Shown here piece by piece: positions 8,884 through 19,245 of a stretch of DNA of 60,833 nt (within the stretch, counting starts at the first letter, position 1; each line of letters opens with the position of its first letter). This DNA is from an uncultured Eubacterium sp. (lineage in GTDB: Bacteria > Bacillota > Clostridia > Lachnospirales > Lachnospiraceae): positions 1 through 60,833 of the forward strand of contig CAMDYG010000012.1 of the NCBI GenBank assembly GCA_945910225.1, in the 5' to 3' direction. The position numbers were made by a program, and so were the translations under genes. The notes beneath the pieces were generated by a model that was given only the letters and a program-made list of their open reading frames with translations, did no database searches and was not told where the DNA came from.

Positions 8884-10710
8884 TTATATGGCTTTTCCAG
8901 CAAACTGTGTCATGTACAGGTCGTAATATCTACCCTTAGCAGCAAGTAAGGATTCGTGATTGCCTGTTTCAACTACTCTTCCGTTATCCATGACAACTAT
9001 AACGTCAGCATCCTGAATAGTTGACAGCCGGTGTGCAATAATAAGGCTTGTTCTGTTCTTCATAAGATTAGACATTGCGTCCTGAATCCTTTTTTCTGTT
9101 CGTGTATCAACGCTTGAGGTTGCTTCATCAAGTATAAGTATTTTAGGACTTGCAACAAACGCTCTAGCAATCGAAAGTAACTGGCGCTGTCCCTGTGACA
9201 GATTCTGTCCGTCCTTGGCAAGCATGGAATCATACCCGTCAGGAAGATGCATAATCATATTATGACAGTTAGCTTTCTTCGCAGCAGCAATTATTTCGGT
9301 ATCTGTTGCGTCCTGCCTTGAATATAAGAGGTTATTCTTTACTGTATCAGCGAAAAGCACAGTATCCTGTAATACAATGGCGGTATTCTTTCTAAGATTC
9401 TCACAGTCAATATCTTTGATATTAACTCTGTCGATAGTTATACTGCCATTATCAATATCATAGAATCTCATAAGAAGATTGACAACAGTAGTTTTGCCGC
9501 TTCCGGTACTTCCTACAAGTGCAACTTTCTGACCGGCTTTAACCTTAAGGTTGAAATCATACAATACCTGTTTACCTGGTATATAAGAGAAATCAACATG
9601 GTTAAATTCTATGTTGCCAGTAGAATTATCCATTGTATGTTCACCTGATTTGTCCTCGGATGGCTCATCAAGAACAGCAAATACTCTTTCAGCGCCTGCT
9701 ATAGCAGTCTGAATCTGCCCCCATATATTGGCAAGTTCATCAATCGGTCTTCCGAATTGTTTAGCATATACGATAAATGCAGATATAACACCAATTGTCA
9801 CATATCCCTTGAGTGCAAAGAATCCCCCAGCTCCTGCAATAATAACGAAACCAATATTATTAATTACATTCATGACAGGTCCCATAGAACCGCCGAGAAT
9901 CTCAGCTTTAATGCCAACCTTTGTCAGTTCATCTGAAGTTTTATTAAAGTCACTGCATACATTTTCCTGTCTGTCAAATGTTGTAACAGTCTTAATTCCT
10001 GTGACCATTTCCTCAACTATTCCATTAAGCTGTCCAAGAAGAACCTGCCGTCTGGAATAGAATTTCTTCATAGCCTTAGATAAATTCTTGGTAGCAAAGA
10101 TAGTAAGAATTACTGTTACACAGGAACATAGTGCAAGCTGTGGTGATAAAAGTACCATCATGATGACAGTTCCAATAATTGTAAGAACACCTGAAAATAA
10201 TGAACTCATTGACTGAGATATAGTGTTAGAAATATTCTCAACATCATTAGTCATGCGGCTCATAATATCACCATGTGAATGTTGGTCAAGATACTTAACA
10301 GACATACCGACGATCTTATTAAAAAGATCCTGTCTCATATGCTTAACAATACGCTGGCTTAATATAGCACTTAGTCTTGTCTGTATAAATGTACATATGC
10401 TGTATATAATGTATACCACTATCATAAAGATAAGTATATGACTTAAATTATTAAATTTTCTTAAAGAAATATAATCAATAGCCTTACTCTGTAGTTTTGG
10501 AGCATAGACCGAACAAATAACCATTACAACGACGGCAAAAAATAGTGAAATGATTACAGGTATTTCTTTAGCAAAATACTGCATAAGGCGCATAAAGGTT
10601 TCTTTGCCATTTACAGGTTTTTCAATAACAGCACCCCTGTTTCTTGGTCCACCTTTCATGCCGGGGATTCTCATATTGATCTGTGAAGAGTTTTTCTTAT
10701 CCTCAGCCAT
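8884..10710 (-). CDS. ABC exporter half-transporter (catalytically competent subunit)
   Basis: 608 aa from the ATG at 10710. That start has AAGGAGG six nt upstream and is preferred over the in-frame codon at 10731. Six membrane helices are followed by an ATPase domain. The Walker A is GSTGSGKT, and the Walker B, ILILDEATSSVD, has the catalytic Glu. The H-loop is IIAHRLSTIQDAD. Its signature is LSQGQ rather than LSGGQ. A charged N-terminal tail with PGMKGGPRNRG is typical of the second subunit of clostridial heterodimeric exporters. It pairs with the upstream subunit 39 nt away. The substrate (drug, peptide or lipid) is unknown. Confidence 0.92.
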   Translation of the reverse strand: MAEDKKNSSQINMRIPGMKGGPRNRGAVIEKPVNGKETFMRLMQYFAKEIPVIISLFFAVVVMVICSVYAPKLQSKAIDYISLRKFNNLSHILIFMIVVYIIYSICTFIQTRLSAILSQRIVKHMRQDLFNKIVGMSVKYLDQHSHGDIMSRMTNDVENISNTISQSMSSLFSGVLTIIGTVIMMVLLSPQLALCSCVTVILTIFATKNLSKAMKKFYSRRQVLLGQLNGIVEEMVTGIKTVTTFDRQENVCSDFNKTSDELTKVGIKAEILGGSMGPVMNVINNIGFVIIAGAGGFFALKGYVTIGVISAFIVYAKQFGRPIDELANIWGQIQTAIAGAERVFAVLDEPSEDKSGEHTMDNSTGNIEFNHVDFSYIPGKQVLYDFNLKVKAGQKVALVGSTGSGKTTVVNLLMRFYDIDNGSITIDRVNIKDIDCENLRKNTAIVLQDTVLFADTVKNNLLYSRQDATDTEIIAAAKKANCHNMIMHLPDGYDSMLAKDGQNLSQGQRQLLSIARAFVASPKILILDEATSSVDTRTEKRIQDAMSNLMKNRTSLIIAHRLSTIQDADVIVVMDNGRVVETGNHESLLAAKGRYYDLYMTQFAGKAI

Positions 10711-10749
10711 ACATACCTCCTTGTTTTGCAAAGCAAAATGCGACTGCTC

Positions 10750-12477
10750 TTACTTCTTATTCAACTGCGAATTATATATATCCTGATATATGGGGCTGTT
10801 TTCAAGCAGTTCTTCATGTGAGCCTATGGCGCTTATATGTCCGTCATCAAGAATTACAATTCTGTCAGCATCTTTGACAGATGCGATACGTTGGGCAATG
10901 ATAATCTTAGTAGTATCTGGATATGCATTTTTAAGCATTCCATAAAGATCAGCTTCTGTTTTTAAATCAAGTGCACTTGTTGCATCATCAAATATAATAA
11001 TTTCAGACTTTTTAAGAATAGTCCTGCTTATTGCAACACGTTGCTTCTGACCGCCAGAAAGGCTTGTTCCCTGTTGTGTTACGAGAGTATCTAATCCATC
11101 TGGTGCGTTATTAATAAATTCCATAGCCTGAGCTATAGAAGCAGCATTTACAATATCAGTGTCATTGGCATCTTCACGTCCCCATTGGATATTCTCTTTA
11201 ATAGTGCTCTGGAATATTTCACTCTTCTGCAGAGCAACAGATATACGCTCACGCAGATTCTTAAGATTATATTCCCTGACATCAATATCATCAACAAGCA
11301 CGCTTCCTTCAGTTACATCATAGAATCTTGGAATCAGGTTGATAAGGCTTGTTTTACCACAGCCGGTTTCACCAAGAATACCTATAGTTTCACCGGGATT
11401 GATAACAAGATCAATATTATCAAGAATTTTTTTGTCTTTCGTTAATGGATATGCAAATGATACATTTCTAAATTCAATCTTACCTTTCACGGACGTTGAA
11501 CCATTAAATGAACCATCTTTGATAGACGGCTCACAGGCAAGAACTTCATTTATTCGTCTGCCGGAAGCAATACCTCTTGAAGCAGTCTGGAACATATTAG
11601 TCATTCTCATAACTGCATTAAGAGACTGTGTAACATATGTAATTGCTGCCATAACATTACCTGGAGTAACATTACCACTGGCAACCTGAATACCGCCGAC
11701 TTTGATAACTGCAACAACGGACATATTCAGTATAATATTCATAATTGGCTGCATATATGAGAAAATCATCAGCACATGAAGCTGAGTATTCACAAGGTCG
11801 TCATTGGATTTGCCAAATCTTTGTTTTTCATAATCTTCTTTAACATAAGCTTTAACAACGCGGAAACCTGATACATTTTCCTGCATTACATTATTAACAT
11901 TATCAAGCTTTTGCTGTAGTTTTGAAAATAGTGGATTAGCTTTAGATAGAAAGTATATAACACATATGATTACAAGAGGCAGTGCACATGCAATTACAAC
12001 ACCGAAACTTATGCTAAGGGATAACATGCATATTATTCCACCAACAAAAAGCATGATTGTTCTTACAAAACCACGCATACCCATCTGTATGAAATTCTGA
12101 AGCTGTGTTATGTCGTTGGTAACTCTTGTGATAAGAGAACCCGTAGAGAACTTATCAGTCTGTTCAAATGAAAAAGACATAATATTTTTAAATGTATCTT
12201 TTCTTAAATCATTACCGAAATTCTGTGATGCTATATTAGAACATACACCACATAAAACGCCGCTTAATCCTCCAAGAATTACAAATACGATCATCTTAAG
12301 ACCTTCGGTAAGTACGAGATTAAGATTACCTGTTCCGTTATTAGATAAACCTAAAACACCTTCATCCACGATGGTGCTCATTAAACGAGGCTGAACGAGA
12401 TCTGCAAGAACCTCGCCCACCATGAATAAAGGTGCTAGAATGGCAAAAAGCCAGTATTTTTTAAGATATTTCAGCAT
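10750..12477 (-). CDS. ABC exporter half-transporter (degenerate-site subunit)
   Basis: 575 aa, six-helix membrane domain plus ATPase. Walker A is GETGCGKT and the signature is the canonical LSGGQKQRVAISR. Walker B reads IIIFDDATSALD, so the catalytic Glu is Asp, and the switch histidine is replaced (IIIAQRIAS instead of AHR). These two changes are what one sees in the BmrC/TM287-type subunit of asymmetric heterodimeric exporters. The partner supplies the working Glu and His while this subunit supplies the good signature. GGGGAG lies 7 nt before the ATG. It is first of the pair and sits 26 nt after the NUDIX gene. Confidence 0.92.
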   Translation of the reverse strand: MLKYLKKYWLFAILAPLFMVGEVLADLVQPRLMSTIVDEGVLGLSNNGTGNLNLVLTEGLKMIVFVILGGLSGVLCGVCSNIASQNFGNDLRKDTFKNIMSFSFEQTDKFSTGSLITRVTNDITQLQNFIQMGMRGFVRTIMLFVGGIICMLSLSISFGVVIACALPLVIICVIYFLSKANPLFSKLQQKLDNVNNVMQENVSGFRVVKAYVKEDYEKQRFGKSNDDLVNTQLHVLMIFSYMQPIMNIILNMSVVAVIKVGGIQVASGNVTPGNVMAAITYVTQSLNAVMRMTNMFQTASRGIASGRRINEVLACEPSIKDGSFNGSTSVKGKIEFRNVSFAYPLTKDKKILDNIDLVINPGETIGILGETGCGKTSLINLIPRFYDVTEGSVLVDDIDVREYNLKNLRERISVALQKSEIFQSTIKENIQWGREDANDTDIVNAASIAQAMEFINNAPDGLDTLVTQQGTSLSGGQKQRVAISRTILKKSEIIIFDDATSALDLKTEADLYGMLKNAYPDTTKIIIAQRIASVKDADRIVILDDGHISAIGSHEELLENSPIYQDIYNSQLNKK

Positions 12478-12503
12478 GTAAAAACTCCCCGTCTTTAAAT
12501 TAT

Positions 12504-13007
12504 TTATTCAAAAACTTTCTTGATGCTGTTGTAATGAAGAAACTCTCCTTTGTCAGCAATAGCTTTTATTTCATCAGCTGTTGCAAATCTGAAGCCGGCA
12601 GTTTCTTCAGTCTGCAGATGTATATCTGCTTCAGTGATATCCATATTAAACTTATAGATATCTACAAAATAATTATCTTTTTCTTCAGGATTATCCCTTC
12701 TGTAAGAAAATTCAAATCCTCCATCAGCATTAGAAACATCAATACCGGTTTCTTCTAAAACTTCACGGCAGACAGCCTGAAATGAGGTCTCTCCTGCCTG
12801 ACATGCACCGCCTGATACTTCCCAGTGTCCCGGCGCCCATGCTTTAGTCAGGACTCTCTGTGTTATTAAAAATGTATTATCAGGTCTTTTAATTATTCCA
12901 AGAACTGTTAAGTGATAGTCGCCATCTTTCATGTTCCAGTCGTTACGTTTCATTGTGCGTCCAGTAAGCTGTTTATTGACATCATAGATATCCCATATCT
13001 CGCCCAT
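12504..13007 (-). CDS. NUDIX hydrolase (IDI-like)
   Basis: 167 aa. It begins EIWDIYDVNKQLTGRTMKR, the leader typical of isopentenyl-diphosphate-isomerase-like NUDIX proteins of Firmicutes. A complete NUDIX box lies at residues ~67-89 (G-x5-E-x7-REV-x-EE-x-GI). Such proteins hydrolyse nucleoside diphosphates linked to another moiety; the substrate here is unknown. It has the same domain type as the C-terminal half of the fusion at 5831-6703. It lies 21 nt after the thioredoxin-reductase-like gene and 26 nt before the ABC pair, all on the same strand. Confidence 0.87.
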   Translation of the reverse strand: MGEIWDIYDVNKQLTGRTMKRNDWNMKDGDYHLTVLGIIKRPDNTFLITQRVLTKAWAPGHWEVSGGACQAGETSFQAVCREVLEETGIDVSNADGGFEFSYRRDNPEEKDNYFVDIYKFNMDITEADIHLQTEETAGFRFATADEIKAIADKGEFLHYNSIKKVFE

Positions 13008-13028
13008 TATTAAATCTCTCCTGTTAAG

Positions 13029-13886
13029 CTATTTCTCTTTATGTTCTTTCAGATATTCAAGTACACTGTGTACAGCAACATTACCTTCACCGACAGCCTT
13101 AGCATACTGATAAGGCCTTCCAGTGCAGTCGCCAGCTGCATATACACCTGCAATATTAGTCTTTTGTGAACGATCAACAATTATATGTCCACCAGTCATA
13201 TCAAGTCCTGATAATAAGACACCAGGGTTAATAGAATCCTTTAAGAAAAATGCTCCACTTACAGGGAAAGCCTCTCCTTTGAAAGTTACTGAAGCTACTT
13301 TCCTGTCTCCGTCAACGCTTACAGGAAGTCCGTGATAATGTGTAATATTGTCACATTTTAATCCAGTTTCCTTATAAGGTGTGAAAAGGTATATATGATT
13401 GGCAAGTCCTGCTAAAAATGTTACTTCATCCTCAAACTTAGGTGATGTACATATAACAGCAATATCTTTATTTTTATATAATGCTCCATCACATGTTGCA
13501 CAATAGCTTACACCACAACCAAGGAGTCTTGCTTCGCCTTCAATCTCTCTTGTTGTTGTCATGCCAACAGTCATTATGACAGACTTTGCTTCGTATATTT
13601 CATTATTAGCACCGGCTGCGAAATAGCCGCCACAATCATATATGGAATTAACCTGTGCCTCTGTTATGGTAATGCCGCAGTCGTCAATCTGCTTTAAGAA
13701 CACAGACTGCATTTCACTTCCGGTAACAGCAGGAAGTCCTGGATAATTCATGATTTTCTCAGCTTTTTCTATCTTAGTGCTGAGTGTCCTTGATCCGAAC
13801 CATATAAAATTAAGATTTCTTGCTTTAGCTGTGAGTGCAGCAGATATTCCCGCAGGTCCACTTCCAATTATCATAAGGTCATACAT
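13029..13886 (-). CDS. Thioredoxin reductase-like FAD/NAD(P) oxidoreductase
   Basis: 285 aa, slightly shorter than standard TrxB (~310). It has the N-terminal FAD-binding MIIGSGPAGISAALTA, the redox pair C-A-T-C in CATCDGALYKN, and the C-terminal FAD motif GVYAAGDCTGRPYQYAKAVGEG. It would reduce thioredoxin or a related dithiol carrier. The nucleotide-binding GxGxxA region is weak: the segment after CATCD reads KDIAVICTSPKFEDE without a clean glycine motif. It may therefore be a ferredoxin- or flavin-linked variant rather than an NADPH enzyme. AAGGAGG precedes the start. It is cotranscribed with gltX (44 nt gap). Confidence 0.85.
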   Translation of the reverse strand: MYDLMIIGSGPAGISAALTAKARNLNFIWFGSRTLSTKIEKAEKIMNYPGLPAVTGSEMQSVFLKQIDDCGITITEAQVNSIYDCGGYFAAGANNEIYEAKSVIMTVGMTTTREIEGEARLLGCGVSYCATCDGALYKNKDIAVICTSPKFEDEVTFLAGLANHIYLFTPYKETGLKCDNITHYHGLPVSVDGDRKVASVTFKGEAFPVSGAFFLKDSINPGVLLSGLDMTGGHIIVDRSQKTNIAGVYAAGDCTGRPYQYAKAVGEGNVAVHSVLEYLKEHKEK

Positions 13887-13930
13887 ATACTAAAGCCTCC
13901 TTATTATGTTTATTTATAAACTAGTATTAA

Positions 13931-15589
13931 TTAAAGGAAACGACTTATACGCTCTTTCATCTGCTCTTCGCCCATGATATGAACGATAGTCCATAAATCA
14001 GGTGTATTAGCTCTTCCTGTTACAGCAATTCTTACAACCTCTGCAACATCTGATACATTACCCTTGAAGTTCTCTGGGTTAGCCTTGTAAGCCTTCATAT
14101 CAGAAGCATAGCCGTTATTGTCAGCTATTTCCTTAAGCTTGTTAAACCACATGCTGTTATCATCATTATGGTCATAAGCTGCAAGATAATCATTAAGAAT
14201 AGCCTTAACTTCGTCATCAGCTAATCTGAACTCGTCTCTTTCACCAGACTCGCCATCAAAGAAGAATCTGATAAGTTCAAATATCTGCTTAGCATACATG
14301 AAGTCTTTTCTTCTTCTCTTAGCACCAACGCCCATGTAAAGTCTTAATATAGCAAGTAACTTTTCTTTATCAACAAACCATACCTTTTCCATCTCTGGCT
14401 CATTCTCTAATGCCCAGTTGTGAAGGAATTCGTATAAATCATCCTCTGATAACTTAGAAAGCTCATTCTTACAGATATTATGAAGCTTTTCCTTATCAAA
14501 TAACGCACCGGAAACACTCATCTTATCTACAGAGAATGGGAATTCATTGATATCCTTGTCAGGGAACTTCTCATGCCATTCCTCAAAGTTAGAGTTAAGG
14601 AGTGTGAGAAGATAAACCTTCATTGTGTATGGATGATATCCGTCTTTTCTATAGTAATCAAGTGAAAGCTCTGGATCTTTTCTCTTAGAAAGCTTTCTCT
14701 TTCCACCTGTCTCCTCATCAAATTTCATAAGGTGCGCTGTATGTGCGTATTTTGGCATCTTAAAGCCCAATACATGGAATAATTCATAGTGGATAGGAAC
14801 TGAAGCAAGCCATTCACCACCACGGACAACTGTAGTAGTTCTCATAAAGTGGTCATCAATTGCATGTGCAAAATGGTATGTTGGAATACCATCTTTCTTA
14901 AGAAGAACTACATCATGGATATTCTCTGGAAGTTTAATCTCTCCCTTAATGCTGTCTGTAAATGTGATTTCATTCTCAGGACTTCCCTGTGAACGAAGTC
15001 TAAGCACATAAGGTTTTCCTGCTTTAAGATTTTCCTCGATAGTCTCTAAAGAAAGGTCACGGCATACAGCATATTTGCCATAATATCCAGTAAGAACTTT
15101 ATCAGCCTCCTGCTGTAATCTTACAGCCTCAAGCTCTTCCTCTGTGCAGAAACATGGGTAAGCAAGTCCTTTAAGTACAAGTTCCTTTGCAAATGTATGA
15201 TAGATATCAACTCTCTGTGTCTGGTAATATGGTCCGTATGCATTAACTGGATCAGAATCTGGGAATCCTGCACCCTCATCAAACTCAATATCAAAATATC
15301 TTAAAGAATTAATAACAAGGTCAACAGCACCTTCAACAGTTCTCTTGGCATCAGTATCTTCAATTCTTAAGTAGAATACTCCGCCGTTCTTATGTGCAAT
15401 TCTCTCATCAGCTAAAGCACTGTAGAGATTACCAAGATGGATAAATCCTGTAGGGCTTGGACCTAATCTTGTTACTTCTGCCTTGTTAGGAAGTTTTCTA
15501 TATGGGTATTTCTCTTCATAATAATCAGGTGTCTTATCCACATCAGGGAATAAGAGCTCTGCTAATTTCTTACAATCCTGTTCGTTCAT
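13931..15589 (-). CDS. gltX: Glutamate--tRNA ligase
   Basis: 552 aa. Class I catalytic signatures are present: the HIGH-type motif within RLGPSPTGFIHLGN (HLGN) and the KMSKS-type loop KLSKRKDPELS. A cysteine-containing CFCTEEELE segment with downstream Tyr and Cys resembles the GluRS zinc region. At ~550 aa it belongs to the longer clostridial GluRS type rather than the ~480-aa form, with an N-terminal extension of about 40 residues. It charges tRNA-Glu (and possibly tRNA-Gln in non-discriminating systems). A housekeeping synthetase within 20 kb of a plasmid-type origin is noteworthy. AAGGAGATAAACA precedes the ATG. Confidence 0.94.
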   Translation of the reverse strand: MNEQDCKKLAELLFPDVDKTPDYYEEKYPYRKLPNKAEVTRLGPSPTGFIHLGNLYSALADERIAHKNGGVFYLRIEDTDAKRTVEGAVDLVINSLRYFDIEFDEGAGFPDSDPVNAYGPYYQTQRVDIYHTFAKELVLKGLAYPCFCTEEELEAVRLQQEADKVLTGYYGKYAVCRDLSLETIEENLKAGKPYVLRLRSQGSPENEITFTDSIKGEIKLPENIHDVVLLKKDGIPTYHFAHAIDDHFMRTTTVVRGGEWLASVPIHYELFHVLGFKMPKYAHTAHLMKFDEETGGKRKLSKRKDPELSLDYYRKDGYHPYTMKVYLLTLLNSNFEEWHEKFPDKDINEFPFSVDKMSVSGALFDKEKLHNICKNELSKLSEDDLYEFLHNWALENEPEMEKVWFVDKEKLLAILRLYMGVGAKRRRKDFMYAKQIFELIRFFFDGESGERDEFRLADDEVKAILNDYLAAYDHNDDNSMWFNKLKEIADNNGYASDMKAYKANPENFKGNVSDVAEVVRIAVTGRANTPDLWTIVHIMGEEQMKERISRFL

Positions 15590-15728
15590 TGTTTATCTCC
15601 TTAAATATTAATATTCCATAATAAAATCAATATGTATTTTACACATTTTACAGATGCATTTCAACATTGAAATTAATCTATGGTAATTCTAGGCTTTGAT
15701 TGTATTAAAGTAATGACAAAGCCCAGAA

Positions 15729-16565
15729 TTAACATATATTAAGTATATTGTGGAAGGCATATGCAACTCCGTCCTTATCATGGTGTAATGTTACATAGTC
15801 AGCTATTTCTTTCAGGTGTGAAGTCGCATTTTCCATGGCAATACCTACACCGGCATATTCAATCATATCGGTATCGTTATCAGCGTCTCCAAATGCGGCA
15901 ACATTATCTTTTGTAAGTCCAAGGTATTCAGTAAGAAATTGTACACCAGACTTTTTACCTGCATCTTTATATGATATTTCCAGAAGCTGGCTTATAGAGC
16001 TTGTCATGTAAACATCACTTGTTGCAAGTTGAATTTGTTCAATTATATCATTCTTGAGTTTTTGATCGTTAACAACAATATCCATGCTGTCAAGCTCAGA
16101 GGCATGTTCTTTTATAAACGATACAATGTCATCTTTTAAGATCCTTGTTTTCTTAACGTATTCAAGAGAATGAATTGTTGCACCATACTTTTCGGGATAT
16201 CTGATATATTCTGTTGAAGCAAATGCCTGTCCTTTTATAAATGCTTCATATGTCACTGGGTAATCCTGCGTAAGATTAAGTATTGTATGTACAGAATCTT
16301 CTGTAAGAAGGAAAGAGTGCAGACATTCTTTTCCTTTGATCCTGTATATTGCTGCTCCATTGCTAGTTATGGCATATTCTATACCAGGTATATCAAGTAT
16401 GTCATACGGAAGTGTATCAAATGCCCTACCGCTTGCAATGCATACATGTACACCATTATTAATTGCTGAAATTAATGCCTGTCTGTTAGCGTCTGATATC
16501 CGGTTTTGAGAATTGAGTGTTGTACGATCAAGATCAAGAGCTACTAATTTTATTTCTTTATTCAT
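15729..16565 (-). CDS. Cof-type HAD-IIB family phosphatase
   Basis: 278 aa, the full family length. Motif I is VALDLDRTTLNS (D-x-D-x-T), motif II is in IASGRAFDTLP, and motif IV is AFGDADNDTDMIEYAG followed by GIAMENAT. These cytoplasmic enzymes dephosphorylate sugar phosphates, FMN or related small molecules, with broad specificity. It is a single gene on the minus strand with a separate promoter region shared with the divergent GGDEF locus. The substrate is unknown. Confidence 0.92.
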   Translation of the reverse strand: MNKEIKLVALDLDRTTLNSQNRISDANRQALISAINNGVHVCIASGRAFDTLPYDILDIPGIEYAITSNGAAIYRIKGKECLHSFLLTEDSVHTILNLTQDYPVTYEAFIKGQAFASTEYIRYPEKYGATIHSLEYVKKTRILKDDIVSFIKEHASELDSMDIVVNDQKLKNDIIEQIQLATSDVYMTSSISQLLEISYKDAGKKSGVQFLTEYLGLTKDNVAAFGDADNDTDMIEYAGVGIAMENATSHLKEIADYVTLHHDKDGVAYAFHNILNIC

Positions 16566-16701
16566 ATTGTCAAGTCCTCGTATGATATTATTACATTCTT
16601 TAAATTGGTTTAATCCAGGAAATATTATAAATTAAATATGGCTAAATGAACAGACTCATGATACAATAATATTAATTTTTATTAGGACGGAGATAGATAC
16701 T

Positions 16702-18477
16702 ATGATTATTTCGGAGAATCATTTTGGAAAAGATAATTGTGTTGCATATGGAGATGTATTAATCAGAAGGAATTATGAAGTAATTAATGCGGACGAGCAT
16801 TTTTATCATTTTGTAGAGAAACTGGTGGGAATTAATTTTCTTGATATTGTTCATCCTGATTATTTGTCAGATTTTAAGATGACTTTTCAATCTTTAAGAC
16901 CGGGAGAAGAAACAAGAATTATTCTTTTGTTAAGGAATGGAATAGGTGAATATTACTGGTCAGATATGTATCTTTATAACAGAGGCAAGAAACTTTCTGG
17001 AGAGAATGTTCTTGAAGCCAGATGTTATTTTCTTTCAGCGGTTGAGGGCAGATATCTTATGGCGCTTGATAATGTTAACAAGTACAGGACTATGCTTTCA
17101 TTGTACAGAAATTATCTGTTTGATTATAATTCAGCTAATGATATGTTTACTATATACATTTATCGTGGTAATCAGTGCAGTGCACCAATTAAGTGCCCAT
17201 TAGAACAATTCAGGGAAAGAATGTCAGGTCTTCTCAGAAATGATTCTGAAAAGAAAGAATTTGGAATATTCTATAATTATCTTAAAAATGGGGCTAATAC
17301 ATTTAATTGTATGGTATATCTCCCAATGGATTCTGATAATGATGAATTGTACAAGTTCAAGGTAACAGGAGACAGGCTGTTTACTACTGATAAGGATGTT
17401 ATTGTAGCTGGTTTCCTTGAAACAGTTGATGGAGCTGTTTAGGACTTTATTCCGTATTATGCTACAAGTGAAGCTATAGATTCAGCAACAGGTCTTCTTA
17501 ATAAAAGAGCGTGTATGGAATATACTAAGGCAGTTATAGCTTCTAAGGATGATAAGATTCATTATATGATAATGTTTGATGTTGATAATTTTAAAAGTAT
17601 TAATGATACATATGGACATTTATTTGGAGATGAAGTTTTAAGTAAGATTGCTAACATAATTAATGCTAATCTTAACGGAAGAGGAATTGCCGGAAGATTT
17701 GGTGGAGATGAATTCTACATATTCACTAATAATGTTAAGGATGAGGAGGATTTAAGAATTCTGCTTACGACTATGCGTAAGGAATTACAATATGCCTTTG
17801 ATTCACGTATTGATGATTTTGGAGTTACACTTTCTGTTGGAGTGAGTCTTTTCCCTAAAGATGGATCTGATTATGAGGAACTTTTCCGTAAGGCAGATAA
17901 ATGCCTTTATCTTGCGAAAGAAAAAGGACGTAACAGATTTATTATATATGATGAGAAAAAACATGGGGGAATTCAGGATAACGAAAGACACATTCATAAA
18001 GTTCTTGATTTGTCGGAACATTCTGAATATATGTCTAATTTCATATCAGATCTTATTCTTGATGTTTTTTCAAGAAAGAAAGATGCTGTTGATGATGTTA
18101 TAAAAAGTATTCTTGATCAGTTTGAGATTGATGGTGTAAGGATATATGATGATAATAACACGCTTATCTTTACTTCCGGTGATTATAAGAAGATTCCTGA
18201 TATGAAAGATGTTATTAATGATGAGGCATTCCTGTCACGTTATGGAAAGAATAACTCAATGACTATTGGTCTTGTTCCATCAGTAGAAGCATGGCATAAG
18301 GGACTTTTTAATGAATTATCAAAGTGTAATATAATGGCATTTATAAGTGCCTGGTATGAATTTAATTACAGAAAGTATTATTTCTTTTATGATGTGTTTA
18401 ATCATAAGAGAAGATGGAGTGATTCTGACAGGAATCTGCTTTTAATAATAAGTAAGATAATTGCCAGTGTTCTATAA
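16702..18477 (+). pseudogene. PAS-GGDEF diguanylate cyclase interrupted by an in-frame TAG
   Basis: Two stretches in the same frame (16702-17442 and on to 18477) make one 591-codon gene split only by TAG at 17440-17442. Upstream is a PAS-like sensor (RNYEVINADEHFYHFVEKLVG, IVHPDYLSDF). Downstream, DFIPYYATSEAIDSATGLLNKRA leads into a full GGDEF domain with MIMFDVDNFKSINDTYGH and GRFGGDEFYIF. After it comes a ~150-residue GAF-like tail. No RxxD inhibitory site is seen (RGIA at that place). The first ATG after the stop (17515) falls inside the GGDEF domain's start and has no ribosome binding site. It could be a recent nonsense mutation (for example CAG or GAG to TAG), suppressed readthrough, or a sequence error. 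Confidence 0.82.
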
Positions 18478-18501
18478 CCTCCAGTGCTCTCAATAATATA
18501 A

Positions 18502-19245
18502 TTATACAGTTATTATGTTAGGCAGCTTTAACAGGTTGCCTTTTTTTGTGGAATCAGTAATAATAGTTGCTTCCCCAATGTTTCCAAAAGTTACTGCGCT
18601 TGTTTTGCCAAACTTAGAACTGTCAGCAAGAACATATTTAAAATGACAATGGTTAAATGCCGTTTCTTTTACAAGTGCTTCGTTGATATCAGGTGTAGTA
18701 AATCCGGATTTCTCTGTTATTCCGTTACTGCCAAAGAAACCCTTATTAAAGTTCATCCTATCTATAGTAAGGATTGCCTGATTACCGACAACAGCTTCGG
18801 TTATACCTTTTAATTCTCCACCTATAAGTATAACTTTAAAACCTGCAACAGCAAGCTTTCGGGCATGTGTTACAGCATTAGTTACATATGTAGCATTCTT
18901 TTCTTCAAGATAATCAATCATATGCTCGGTAGTTGTTCCAGCATCAATATATACAAAATCATCTGACATTATAAGCTTTGCAGCATACATGGCAATTTGT
19001 TTTTTTTCTTCAATATTAACCTCAGATTTCTGTGAAACAGATAATTCTGTAGTGAATACGGAAGTCTCTTTTTCAACAGCACCGCCAAATACTTTAGTCA
19101 GCTTTCCCTGTTCATCAAGAGTATTAAGATCCCTTCTGATGGTTGATTCAGATGTATTAAGTATTTCCTTTAATTCAGTTACTGTAACACTTCTTCTTTC
19201 TGATATAAGATTTAATATTATTTCATGTCTCTGTTCTGTAAGCAT
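18502..19245 (-). CDS. DeoR family transcriptional regulator
   Basis: 247 aa from the ATG at 19245 (AGGAG 11 nt upstream). The longer in-frame start at 19281 adds an atypical 12-residue tail. The N-terminal helix-turn-helix LTEQRHEIILNLISERRSVTVTELKEILNTSESTIRRDLN is the DeoR signature. It is followed by the DeoRC sugar-phosphate-type sensor domain with YIDAGTTTEHMIDYL and GFFGSNGITEKSGFTTPD. The start overlaps the end of asparaginase by 23 nt, so it belongs to the symporter-asparaginase operon and probably regulates it. That pairing is unusual because DeoR regulators mostly serve sugar or nucleoside pathways. Confidence 0.9.
   Translation of the reverse strand: MLTEQRHEIILNLISERRSVTVTELKEILNTSESTIRRDLNTLDEQGKLTKVFGGAVEKETSVFTTELSVSQKSEVNIEEKKQIAMYAAKLIMSDDFVYIDAGTTTEHMIDYLEEKNATYVTNAVTHARKLAVAGFKVILIGGELKGITEAVVGNQAILTIDRMNFNKGFFGSNGITEKSGFTTPDINEALVKETAFNHCHFKYVLADSSKFGKTSAVTFGNIGEATIITDSTKKGNLLKLPNIITV
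18521..18547 (+). terminator. Terminator for the GGDEF locus
   Basis: GGCAGC / GTTGCC stem with 8-nt loop followed by seven T. It lies just past the plus-strand GGDEF gene, inside the 3' end of the convergent deoR-type gene. Confidence 0.55.
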
